Of a stretch of 64,000 bases of DNA, positions 1-8,480 are shown one piece after another (position 1 is the first letter of the stretch; each line of letters starts with the position of its first letter). The DNA comes from Lysobacterales bacterium (lineage in GTDB: Bacteria > Pseudomonadota > Gammaproteobacteria > Xanthomonadales > SZUA-36), in contig JAKITK010000001.1 in the NCBI GenBank assembly GCA_021648125.1, forward strand, positions 1 through 64,000. The letters run 5' to 3'. The translations under genes and the position numbers were made by a program. Below the pieces are notes generated by a model. The model was not told the origin of the DNA. It saw only the letters and a program-made list of their open reading frames with translations, and made no database searches.

Positions 1-996
1 ACTAATCTGAAAGACCACAATAGTTTTTCAGTAGCAGCACACTGCCAACGCCTGTTTGTGTTGGAGCATTTGCAAGACCTCACCCAACTGACCCAAATAC
101 CTTTGCATAAACCGTTGATGTTGGGTGCCGGCACAAATATATTATTTGCCACTGATCATCCCGGCGACATTATTTTGAATCGTTTAGAAGGCCGGCAAAT
201 CATAGATGCTACCGATAAACATGCTTATGTCCGCATCCAGGCTGGAAGCAACTGGCATGAAACCGTTATATGGAGCTTAGATCAGGGGCTGTCGGGAATC
301 GAAAATCTAGCCTTGATTCCCGGCACGACAGGTGCCGCACCCATTCAAAATATTGGCGCTTACGGTGTAGAACTCAGTGATACTCTGGATTTGGTAGAAG
401 TCTGGGACAGAAAAAACCAGTGCGCTGTTATGCTCAAAGCGAATGATTGCCAGCTGAGCTATCGTGACAGTATTTTTCGGCAACAGATAGATCGTTTCTG
501 GATTCTCAACATTACTCTAAAATTATCCCGGAAACCTCGGCTCCACCTTGCCTATAGTGGGCTTAAACTAAAACTTGATGAAATGGGAATTACAAAGCCC
601 TGCCCCAGCGATGTTGCCGCCGCGGTTTGCGCCTTGCGCCAAGAAAAACTGCCGGATCCTGCGCTACTGGCAAACGCCGGCTCGTTTTTCAAGAACCCGA
701 TAATCGATGATACCGACTTACAGCGACTGCTTCAGGACTTCCCGGAACTGCCTAATTGGCCTCATGGGGATAAAAGCAGTAAAATCTCAGCGGCCTGGCT
801 GATCGAAAAATGCGGGTATAAGGGTTACCGCAAAGACGCTGCAGGCATCTCAGATAAACACGCCTTGATCCTAGTCAATTACGGTCAGGCATCAGGAGTA
901 GAGCTTTGGCAGCTCGCTAAAAAGATACAAAACGCCGTGCAGTATAAATTTAAGCTAACCCTACAAGCAGAACCGCGTATTATTAACACCAGCTAA
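1..996 (+). CDS. murB: UDP-N-acetylenolpyruvoylglucosamine reductase (5' end outside window)
   Basis: Cytoplasmic FAD enzyme that reduces UDP-GlcNAc-enolpyruvate to UDP-MurNAc with NADPH in peptidoglycan precursor synthesis. The reading frame is open from base 1: it reads TNLKDHNSFSV, which matches the usual MurB N-terminal region (LKPWNTF in E. coli), so the true start lies just left of the window and the GTG at 58 is internal. Family motifs are visible: GAGTNILF (FAD pyrophosphate region), GIENLALIPGTTGAAPIQNIGAYG, the YRDSIF segment, and NAGSFFKNP carrying the catalytic serine, followed by an AAWLIEKCG-type C-terminal domain. It is type I MurB by length and by these motifs. The next gene starts 42 bp downstream on the same strand. 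The call is very secure; only the first few residues are missing. Confidence 0.96.
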   Translation, partial: TNLKDHNSFSVAAHCQRLFVLEHLQDLTQLTQIPLHKPLMLGAGTNILFATDHPGDIILNRLEGRQIIDATDKHAYVRIQAGSNWHETVIWSLDQGLSGIENLALIPGTTGAAPIQNIGAYGVELSDTLDLVEVWDRKNQCAVMLKANDCQLSYRDSIFRQQIDRFWILNITLKLSRKPRLHLAYSGLKLKLDEMGITKPCPSDVAAAVCALRQEKLPDPALLANAGSFFKNPIIDDTDLQRLLQDFPELPNWPHGDKSSKISAAWLIEKCGYKGYRKDAAGISDKHALILVNYGQASGVELWQLAKKIQNAVQYKFKLTLQAEPRIINTS

Positions 997-1037
997 CAAA
1001 TCAACACTACACTTACAGCATGCAAACAGGAGATTCC

Positions 1038-2762
1038 ATGACTACTCTTTCACCTAAATTCAAGCTAATCGCTTTGCTCAGTATCAGCGCGTTCTGGCTC
1101 AGTGCCTGCAAGACCACGCCCGAATACTCCAACCCAAGTGAAGCTCAGGCCGCGCAAGCTAGCGAAATCGCACAACAACTTGCAGAGAAATATATAACTC
1201 CTGAGCACTTGCTGACAGATATTAAAATCCTGTCTTCTGACCGTTTCGGTGGCCGCGCACCTTTTTCTGCAGGTGAAAAACTGACCGTCGATTACATTGA
1301 GCAAAAGTTTATTGCCAATGGGCTGCAACCCATGTTCGGTGATAGCTACCGGCAAGCGGTTCCGCTAGTATCCATTACTCTGGATCCTACCACAGTTAAA
1401 ACCACGATTACCCAAGACAACCAGCGGCGGGACTTAAAATACGGGTCTGAGATCATGCTCGGCACCAGTCGTGTGGTGGAAAGCATTGATGTTGCAGAAA
1501 GCCAGGTGGTATTTGTAGGCTACGGCATTGTTGCCCCTGAGTATGAATGGGATGATTATAAAAATCTGGATGTAAAAGGCAAAATCGTACTGATCTTGGT
1601 TAATGATCCCGGTTTTGTAGAACAGGATCCTGAGTTTTTCAAAGGCAAAGCGATGACATATTACGGTCGTTGGACTTATAAATATGAAGAAGCTGCCCGT
1701 CAAGGTGCCAGCGGTGCGGTAATTATCCACGAAACCGCTCCCGCATCATACCCATGGAAAGTCGTCTCCTCTTCCTGGTCTGGCCCACAATTTGTTCTGG
1801 ATAGCGCCAACGGCAATATGCACAGACTGCCATTTGAAGCATGGGTGCCTTATGCAATTGCTGACCAATGGGTAACCGCATCCGGGATGAACCTGGAAAA
1901 CCTCAAGAAGGAAGCCCTATCTTCGAATTTTGAATCAATTCCTTTGGACATCCACCTTTCGGTTCATCTGGATAACACGCTGGAAAAGGCTAAATCCTAT
2001 AATGTCGGCGCCGTTTTACCCGGCAGTGAAAACCCTGATGAGCTGTTCTTTTATATGGGCCATTGGGACCACCTAGGAATAGATGAAAGTAGTGAGCACG
2101 GTGCTGATAATATCTTTAATGGCGCGGTTGATAATGCAAGTGGTATTGCTGGTGTATTAGCGCTTGCCAATACATTTTCACGGCTACCGCAGACACCGGC
2201 CAGAAGCATTGGTTTTCTTGCAGTAGCAGCTGAGGAATCCGGTTTATTGGGCTCTGCCTACTACACCGCCAACCCGCCATTCCCGATGAATAAAACCATT
2301 GGTGGCATCAATATGGATGCGATGAATGTTTATGGTTCGACCGAAGATATTATCGTCGTTGGTTATGGCAGTTCCAGTCTAGAGGACACACTCAAAGGCA
2401 ATGCCACACTCCAAAAGCGTACAGTAGAAGCAGAACCCTTTCCTGAAAAAGGCTATTTTTATCGCTCTGATCACTTTAACTTTGCCAAGCGTGGAGTACC
2501 CGTTTTATATGCCAAAGGCGGGGTAAAACACCGCGCTGAAGGCGAACAGTATATGCGCGATTTATATGCTGACTACACCAGCAACCGCTATCATGCACCG
2601 GCTGATGAGATTACTGAAAGCTGGGATTTAAATGGTCTCGCGGATGATCTCAAACTGTTTTTCAATATCGGCTTGCAATTGGGTAACAGCAACAGCTGGC
2701 CACATTGGTATGCAGGCAACGAATTTAAAGCCATTCGTGAAGCCAGCATGAGCAACAAATAA
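1038..2762 (+). CDS. Peptidase M28 family lipoprotein (zinc aminopeptidase)
   Basis: Predicted envelope zinc exopeptidase. I place the start at the ATG at 1038 because AGGAG lies 6 bp upstream (1028-1032); the in-frame ATG at 1020 has no such site. From this start a short hydrophobic signal ends in the lipobox LSAC with Cys24, so the protein should be lipidated. Residues about 155-290 look like a protease-associated insert (VGYGIVAPEYEWDDY, GKIVLILVNDPG). The M28 catalytic core follows, with candidate metal ligands and base in order: HWDH near 342, VDNAS near 364, EES near 399, NMDAMN near 426 and RSDHFNF further on. Several related M28 lipoproteins are dipeptidases or aminopeptidases on short peptides; the exact substrate cannot be read here. 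The stop codon overlaps the next start (TAATG), suggesting translational coupling with the Nudix gene. Confidence 0.9.
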   Translation: MTTLSPKFKLIALLSISAFWLSACKTTPEYSNPSEAQAAQASEIAQQLAEKYITPEHLLTDIKILSSDRFGGRAPFSAGEKLTVDYIEQKFIANGLQPMFGDSYRQAVPLVSITLDPTTVKTTITQDNQRRDLKYGSEIMLGTSRVVESIDVAESQVVFVGYGIVAPEYEWDDYKNLDVKGKIVLILVNDPGFVEQDPEFFKGKAMTYYGRWTYKYEEAARQGASGAVIIHETAPASYPWKVVSSSWSGPQFVLDSANGNMHRLPFEAWVPYAIADQWVTASGMNLENLKKEALSSNFESIPLDIHLSVHLDNTLEKAKSYNVGAVLPGSENPDELFFYMGHWDHLGIDESSEHGADNIFNGAVDNASGIAGVLALANTFSRLPQTPARSIGFLAVAAEESGLLGSAYYTANPPFPMNKTIGGINMDAMNVYGSTEDIIVVGYGSSSLEDTLKGNATLQKRTVEAEPFPEKGYFYRSDHFNFAKRGVPVLYAKGGVKHRAEGEQYMRDLYADYTSNRYHAPADEITESWDLNGLADDLKLFFNIGLQLGNSNSWPHWYAGNEFKAIREASMSNK

Positions 2763-3325
2763 TGCTGGATCGGGCAAGCTCCCGGTCTTTATTGCAAGCT
2801 GTTAAAACCGCGGACTCACTTGAGTCCGTGGATATCAAAAAGGCAATATGTTTACTGGATGAACAAGCCGACTTCTGGCAAGCTAATAATGGCCGTAGCC
2901 ACCTGACGGCATCTTGTTGGGTTTTGAGTCCCTCACTGGATGCGATTTTATTACTGCACCACCGCAAGCTCGACCGCTGGTTACAACCGGGTGGTCATAT
3001 TGAAACAGATGACAACAGCTGGTTAGAGGCTGCCCTGCGTGAAGCCCGTGAAGAAACTGGGATTGATGATTTTCAGCAGTTAGTCCCCGGCATCTTTGAC
3101 TTTGATATCCATACCATTCCAGCCCGTGGGAAGATTTCGCAACATCAACACTACGATGCGCGTTTCCTGTTGCAGGCAGAGCAATCGGAGATACGCTTTT
3201 CTGATGAGTCAAACGACCTGCAATGGTTCAGCCCGGATAAGGCAGCTAGTCTTATTGGCGGCGATCCGGTAATGGATCGGATGCTGGCAAAGACCCGTCG
3301 GTTTATGCAATCTAGAAAGCGCTAA
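2762..3325 (+). CDS. Nudix family hydrolase
   Basis: 187-residue protein with a Nudix box around residues 78-102: GGHIE followed by EAALREAREETGI, the metal-binding and catalytic helix that hydrolyses nucleoside diphosphates linked to another group. The first half of the motif is slightly spaced compared with the consensus, as in the GGHIE-type subgroup of Nudix enzymes. The N-terminal 45 residues are outside the box and may shape substrate choice. The ATG shares one base with the stop of the M28 peptidase, so the two are probably cotranscribed. At its 3' end it overlaps the convergent glutaryl-CoA dehydrogenase gene by 14 bp. Substrate is unknown. Confidence 0.88.
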   Translation: MLDRASSRSLLQAVKTADSLESVDIKKAICLLDEQADFWQANNGRSHLTASCWVLSPSLDAILLLHHRKLDRWLQPGGHIETDDNSWLEAALREAREETGIDDFQQLVPGIFDFDIHTIPARGKISQHQHYDARFLLQAEQSEIRFSDESNDLQWFSPDKAASLIGGDPVMDRMLAKTRRFMQSRKR

Positions 3326-4475
3326 TACCGGTTAATTCACGACCTACTGCCAGTTGATGAATGGTTTCTGTGCCTTCGTAAGTAATCACACTCTCAAGAT
3401 TAAGCATATGCCTGATGGGGCTGTATTCAGTAGTAATACCAAAACCCCCAAGTATATCGCGAGCATCGCGGGCAATATCGAGCGCCATTCTGACATTATT
3501 CCATTTCGCCAAATTGACTTGCGTGTGCTCCATTTTACCTGCATCTTTAAGCCTGCCTAATTGCAATGCTAATAATTGGGCATTAGTAATTCGCCGTGCC
3601 ATATCCGCCAGTCGCAACTGAATGGCCTGATTAGCCGCCAACGGCCGACCAAATAATTTACGCTCTTCGGTATATTTAATAACCGTACTGAGACAGTCCT
3701 GAGCACAGCCTATAGGCCCCCATGAAATACCAAAACGGGCCTGAGTTAAACACGATAGCGGGCCTTTTAAACCTTTCACACCCGCTAACCGGCTGGAATC
3801 GGATAAACGGACATTATCGAAATATAATTCAGAAGTGGTTGATGCTCGTAATGACATTTTGCCATGAATATCCTGAGTGACGAAACCCGGCATGTCCTTT
3901 TCTACCAAAAACCCCTGAATACCGTCTGCTGTTTTAGCCCAGACAATCGCAATATCGGCAACAGAGCCATTGGTTATCCACATTTTGGCACCGTTTAACA
4001 ACCAGTCGTCACCATCTTTTTTGGCATGGGTGTTCATATTGGCAGGGTCTGACCCGCCTTGTGGCTCGGTTAAACCAAAACAACCGATTACCCGTCCTGC
4101 GGCCATATCAGGCAACCAGCGCTGCTTCTGTTCTTGCGTACCAAAACTGTAAATTGGGTACATACATAAACTGCTTTGCACCGAAACAAAACTACGCAAG
4201 CCAGAATCACAGCGTTCTAATTCTTGACAAATAAGACCATAGGAAACCGCGTTCAAGCCAGCACAACCATAGCCTTCAAGGCTAGAACCAAGCAAACCCA
4301 AATCAGCAATCTCAGTGATCAGTTCAGTAGGAAAACGAGACTCATTAAAACACTCAGCTATCAGCGGCATCGCCCGTTCATCAACCCAGTGTGCGACACT
4401 GTCTTGAACCATCTGTTCTTCTTCGCTCAGCAGCGAGCGGACATCAAAAAGGTCGAGTGGATTCAACTTTGCCAT
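3312..4475 (-). CDS. gcdH: Glutaryl-CoA dehydrogenase
   Basis: Flavoprotein of the acyl-CoA dehydrogenase family that oxidises and decarboxylates glutaryl-CoA to crotonyl-CoA in lysine and tryptophan breakdown. 387 residues, the normal length. Markers: FGLTEPQGGSDPANM and KMWITNGSVAD (FAD and substrate region), SGLRSFVSVQSSL, which matches the glutaryl-CoA-specific arginine segment of this subfamily, KLFGRPLAANQAIQ, and a C-terminal YEGTETIHQL that supplies the catalytic glutamate, followed by the typical ELTGISAF ending. The LNLESVITYEGT context is that of GcdH rather than of other acyl-CoA dehydrogenases. Upstream is a 537-bp intergenic gap, so it probably has its own promoter. Its 3' end overlaps the convergent Nudix gene. 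A tryptophanase lies elsewhere in the window, in line with amino-acid catabolism. Confidence 0.93.
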   Translation of the reverse strand: MAKLNPLDLFDVRSLLSEEEQMVQDSVAHWVDERAMPLIAECFNESRFPTELITEIADLGLLGSSLEGYGCAGLNAVSYGLICQELERCDSGLRSFVSVQSSLCMYPIYSFGTQEQKQRWLPDMAAGRVIGCFGLTEPQGGSDPANMNTHAKKDGDDWLLNGAKMWITNGSVADIAIVWAKTADGIQGFLVEKDMPGFVTQDIHGKMSLRASTTSELYFDNVRLSDSSRLAGVKGLKGPLSCLTQARFGISWGPIGCAQDCLSTVIKYTEERKLFGRPLAANQAIQLRLADMARRITNAQLLALQLGRLKDAGKMEHTQVNLAKWNNVRMALDIARDARDILGGFGITTEYSPIRHMLNLESVITYEGTETIHQLAVGRELTGISAF

Positions 4476-5012
4476 AATAAATTTTCCGAGAATAAATTAA
4501 TGAGAAGATATTAATCCAGTATTTTATCATCAGCGACTGGATAATAGTCAGGATTGAGCCCTTTCTTTTCTTCCAATCAACGGGCCACATGCAATCCTTG
4601 GAAATGCCCAAGACAACCTATCTGCCTTCTTTTAGCCTTGATGAGTAAAACTTTATCGGTTGAGTTGCGTTTTATTATTTGTGCTTATTATCTGGATTTC
4701 CTCAAATCACAAGCACTCCGGAGGCTGGTTTTGCGGCATACTTTAAATACCTTTGGACTAACAACCCTACGAATTTAACGACCACCCTATCCTTCTAGCC
4801 CAATCCCCAGATAGAAACACAGAAAGCCTTGAAAGGGGGATTCAGCGGCCCTTGGAGCGTTGATGAAATCCTATTTGGGGATTTGGGGACAAAACTTGCA
4901 TTCGCATTTTTTGTAAGTATAATTACAAATATGAAAAATACTGCGTCGCCCTCGAACCAGGCTAGCAACCGATAGCTTGGTACCAAGTACATCTTTTTTA
5001 GGATAAATAACC
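4476..5012. other. Intergenic region between divergent genes
   Basis: 537 bp between gcdH (leftward) and the metalloprotease gene (rightward). I see no convincing gene: the small open frames here have no ribosome binding site, no recognisable product and no coding-like codon use. It must hold both promoters. An inverted repeat at 4910-4929 is the only distinct structure and is listed separately. Confidence 0.6.
4910..4929. promoter_or_regulatory. Inverted repeat, possible operator for the metalloprotease gene
   Basis: TTTGTAA and TTACAAA are separated by 6 bp, a perfect 7-bp dyad about 85 bp before the metalloprotease start. Its spacing and position would suit a repressor or activator site. 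No regulator can be named. Confidence 0.3.
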
Positions 5013-8000
5013 ATGAAGTATTATTGTATCTTGTTATTTCTAGTGTTCAGTTCAGTAACATTCGCTGCGAATAAACCGCTTACTGATTATGAAGGAACGC
5101 TGATCGTCCAGTGGGGTGATACTTTTAACCGTGGAAAGGCTGGTTCGGTGGTGAATTATTATTTGCACACCGGCGACCAAAAAATAAAATTACGCATCAG
5201 TGATGAGATGAAGGCAGCCCCTCATGTTCGGCACTGGTTAGGTAAACAGGTGAAAGTTAGATCAACCACCACAGGCTCAAAGCCAGCTGAGATTCGGGCT
5301 AATTCTATTGAGCTATTAAGCAGCGAAAATTCGAGTCACGAACTTACTGGATCACAACCCTGGGTCAGCCTGTTATGCAAGTTTAGCGATATCACCGATG
5401 AACCAGAAGACCTGAATTACTTTCAAGAAATGTATGCCAACCAGCCTGGCGGCCTTGATCATTATTGGCGCGAAGTTTCTTATAATAATATCAATGTAGC
5501 CGGATCTATCGCCGTCGACTGGGTTACATTGCCTTCCACCCATGAGACCTATATAAAAACACCAGGTGAAGATGGTGCTGTTCCTGCTGATACTGACCTG
5601 GACCTTTTATTCAATGACTGTGTAGCAGCAGCTGACCCCTTCGTGGACTTCTCAAACGCTGACGGTAACGGCAATAGTTTTGTCGGCATTAATTTGATGT
5701 TTAATGAATTAATAGGTTGCTGTGCTTGGGGTGGTGGTATAACAGCTGATTTGGATGGAGAGTCCAAGCACTGGCGAACGACCTGGAATCCACCATGGGC
5801 ATTTCGTAATGTGAGCGTTATTGTGCATGAAATGGGGCACGGTTTTGGCCTTCCTCATACTAATAATTCAGATATGGATTTTAACCCTTACGACAACCCC
5901 TGGGATGTGATGAGTATGCTCCGGCCCTATGTTGTCGAAGATCCTGTTTATGGTGGTCGAGGGAAGCATATTAATGCTTATCACAAACTGCAATTAGGCT
6001 GGATTGAGCCAACCGAAATTTTTAATGTAAGTGGCGATACCAACGCTACAATTATTATTGACGAGACCTCCTTAGCAAGCACCAGCAACTACCGAATGGC
6101 ACAAATCAACCTAGAAAACCAGAGCTATTATACGATTGAGGCGAGGAAAAAAGCCGGCGAGTATGAGGCTGGATTGCCGGGTAGCGCAATCATTATCCAC
6201 CATATAACTAATGAAAAGCGTGAGCCTTCCTGGGTTGTTGATGCAGATAACCCCGCCGCAGAGCGCGCCGATACGGAAGGAGTAATGTGGAAAGTTGGGG
6301 AAACTTTTGTCGATATGGATAACGGCTTTAAACTCGAAGTGCTGGCTGAAACTACGAATGGGTTTGAAGTCAATATAGTGCTTACCGATAAGCTTGAAAA
6401 GGTGGACATCAATACACCATTCTCATCCGGTTCTCAATTACACCCAATAAAAGGCCTGGTCGCCATGCCTGATGCTGAATTTCAGGCTGTGGGCCTAGTC
6501 AAGCCAACGATCCGAACCGAAGTCGTAGTAAGTGACGGCACTCCATTTGAACCATTTAATGGCGATGGCGGGAATATAGTCGAACTATTTGATGTTCCTG
6601 CAGATGCTTTACTGCTAAGGGCCACGATTGGAAATACTCAGGCCTTTGATATGGATCTGTATATAGGCTTAGATAGCAATGGCAATGGCAGCCCGGACGA
6701 GGATGAGCTTGTTTGTTTTGGTCAATTATGGGGTGTTTCTGATGAGCTTTGCGAAATAGTATCACCGGCTCCTGGTCAATGGTGGGTTATGATGCAGGCA
6801 TTCTTGAACCCTGTAGAAGTAGAGGCCACTTTGTCAGCAGCAGTGGTGGTTGGCACAAACGCTGAAGCGGTTTTAACAGCGACAGGCCCAGCTATTCTGG
6901 CTGAAAACTCAGAGGGTCAGTTGCGAGTCAGTTGGCGGGATGTTCAAGTAGCTCAAGATGAGCAATTATGGGGTGCAATTGCCGTGGGAACAACACCTTC
7001 TAGCCCACAAGACCTAGTTGTAGTTCCAGTCACCTATACCCGTACCGGTGAAGAGGATATACAAAAATCCATTATTCTTGGCAACGATAGCCCAGCATCA
7101 TTTGCTCTGCCAGCCGGTGCCACCCACAAGCGTTTGGTGTTTGATGTGCCTCCAGGCGGGGGCGTAGTGGACTTTTCATTAACTGCGGATAATCGTGCAG
7201 ACAATCGCGACATTAAGTTTAGAGTGCATCGTATGGCATTCAGAAATGCCTTTAATGATGCGCCTTTTGTTACTGAAATGCCTGCCAACTTACAGGGCAA
7301 GGGCCGAGATAGAGGTGGCCCTCAAGCAGCAAGAGTTAGTGTAAGCGATGCGGCTTTAACCCCCGGTCGTTATTATATTGCGGTTGAAAACATTGGTGAT
7401 GAGACTATCGGGGTGACAGCCAGAGCTGTTTATCAAGGGGGGAGTGAACGCATAAAACCGCGCACTGGCGTTTGGGGCGATGGATCCTACGGTGCAGGTG
7501 GTGCCCAGGGTTTTGAGTATGGCGAGGTTAATGGTGTTTGGTTTGGTATTTGGTATACCTATAATGAAGACGGCACACCCACATGGTACTCAATGGATGT
7601 AGGCGTATTAGACCCGATGAACAATAGTCACACGGTGGATATATTAGAGTTCACCAACAACCCGAAGGTAAACCCGCCAACTCAGAAATTCACCGTTGTT
7701 GGAAAAGCAACATTTACTGCCATTTCTGAAACAGATATGAAAATCAGCTATACCCTAAACGGTGAATATGGTGGTAGTAGCGCGGCCCCTCTTTCAACTA
7801 ACACCTGTATATTACAAGGTGGCAACCCTGCACCCATAACTGGAACCTGGGCACCGGATATCAACATAGCTGGCGGTATCGGGGGCTCGTCCGTTGAATA
7901 TGGCGTAACGGAAGCATTAATCCATTATATATATGATGACACTGGCGAACCTGTTTGGGTAATCAGTGGTAATCAACTTGCGGTCCCGGCGTATGAGGCA

Positions 8001-8198
8001 TGGGAGTTTAGAGGCTTTTGTCCAACTTGTACCTTTGTACCACCAACTTACTCGGTAATAGGCACAGTCTCTCAGACTTATACCTCAGATACTCAAGGTT
8101 CACACACACTGGATTTCACCTTGTTGCCCCCTAATAATTCGGTATTTGATCGGAGGATGGATGTGTTTCGTCTGGGCGGGGCAATTAATTGTCAATAG
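5013..8198 (+). CDS. Secreted zinc metalloprotease with prepeptidase-type C-terminal domains
   Basis: 1061 residues. Residues 1-19 form a Sec signal peptide ending SVTFAA, so it is exported. The catalytic centre is HEMGHGFGLPH at residues 272-282, the HExxHxxGxxH zinc motif of metzincin-like and M6-like peptidases, with His272, His276 and His282 as ligands and Glu273 as base; DVMSM at 298-302 is a plausible Met-turn. After the protease core, residues about 470-800 form beta-rich regions resembling bacterial prepeptidase C-terminal domains (RATIGNTQAFDMDLYIG, then RLVFDVPPGGGVVDFSLT). The last about 250 residues hold a repeated GxWGDGSYGAG and WYTYNEDGTPTWYS type domain seen at the end of many secreted proteins. 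The start at 5013 has AGGA 10 bp upstream. It likely digests external protein; its specificity is unknown. Confidence 0.85.
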   Translation: MKYYCILLFLVFSSVTFAANKPLTDYEGTLIVQWGDTFNRGKAGSVVNYYLHTGDQKIKLRISDEMKAAPHVRHWLGKQVKVRSTTTGSKPAEIRANSIELLSSENSSHELTGSQPWVSLLCKFSDITDEPEDLNYFQEMYANQPGGLDHYWREVSYNNINVAGSIAVDWVTLPSTHETYIKTPGEDGAVPADTDLDLLFNDCVAAADPFVDFSNADGNGNSFVGINLMFNELIGCCAWGGGITADLDGESKHWRTTWNPPWAFRNVSVIVHEMGHGFGLPHTNNSDMDFNPYDNPWDVMSMLRPYVVEDPVYGGRGKHINAYHKLQLGWIEPTEIFNVSGDTNATIIIDETSLASTSNYRMAQINLENQSYYTIEARKKAGEYEAGLPGSAIIIHHITNEKREPSWVVDADNPAAERADTEGVMWKVGETFVDMDNGFKLEVLAETTNGFEVNIVLTDKLEKVDINTPFSSGSQLHPIKGLVAMPDAEFQAVGLVKPTIRTEVVVSDGTPFEPFNGDGGNIVELFDVPADALLLRATIGNTQAFDMDLYIGLDSNGNGSPDEDELVCFGQLWGVSDELCEIVSPAPGQWWVMMQAFLNPVEVEATLSAAVVVGTNAEAVLTATGPAILAENSEGQLRVSWRDVQVAQDEQLWGAIAVGTTPSSPQDLVVVPVTYTRTGEEDIQKSIILGNDSPASFALPAGATHKRLVFDVPPGGGVVDFSLTADNRADNRDIKFRVHRMAFRNAFNDAPFVTEMPANLQGKGRDRGGPQAARVSVSDAALTPGRYYIAVENIGDETIGVTARAVYQGGSERIKPRTGVWGDGSYGAGGAQGFEYGEVNGVWFGIWYTYNEDGTPTWYSMDVGVLDPMNNSHTVDILEFTNNPKVNPPTQKFTVVGKATFTAISETDMKISYTLNGEYGGSSAAPLSTNTCILQGGNPAPITGTWAPDINIAGGIGGSSVEYGVTEALIHYIYDDTGEPVWVISGNQLAVPAYEAWEFRGFCPTCTFVPPTYSVIGTVSQTYTSDTQGSHTLDFTLLPPNNSVFDRRMDVFRLGGAINCQ

Positions 8199-8376
8199 GC
8201 TTTGGTGAATGCCCCACTTGTTTGATTACCGTTGAGATGCCTGTGCACTCGATGATATGATGATATTAGGGGGATGACCAGCAGTGCGAGATATTAGCCT
8301 CTGAACCGACCAACCGTCCGCGTCATCGGCTTCAAACTACCCAAACTTGCAAAGCCTAAAGAGAACTTTGAAGCTA

Positions 8377-8443
8377 CCCCCTATTCTTTAAAAGTGCCGG
8401 CTGAACTGGGGGGGGGGTTCAAACCACCCCCCCCTATTCTTCC
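8377..8443. repeat. Dispersed repeat, copy 1, with G10/C8 hairpin
   Basis: CCCCTATTCTT occurs at both edges (from 8377 and from 8431). Between them is AAAAGTGCCGGCTGAACT, then ten G (8408-8417), TTCAAACCA and eight C (8427-8434). The G and C runs can pair through GGTT/AACC into a strong hairpin. A second, divergent copy is at 22274-22453, where TTAAAAGTG, TGAACTGGGGG and ATATTCTT recur in the same order. It lies between the convergent metalloprotease and exonuclease genes, so it could also act as a terminator. Confidence 0.55.
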
Positions 8444-8480
8444 ACTCTGACTCCGACTGTGTTTGCTGTAAAGCGCCGGG

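Noticed and set aside
4554-4992. Two small open frames between gcdH and the metalloprotease gene
   Set aside because: No ribosome binding site, no recognisable product and a composition like non-coding DNA.
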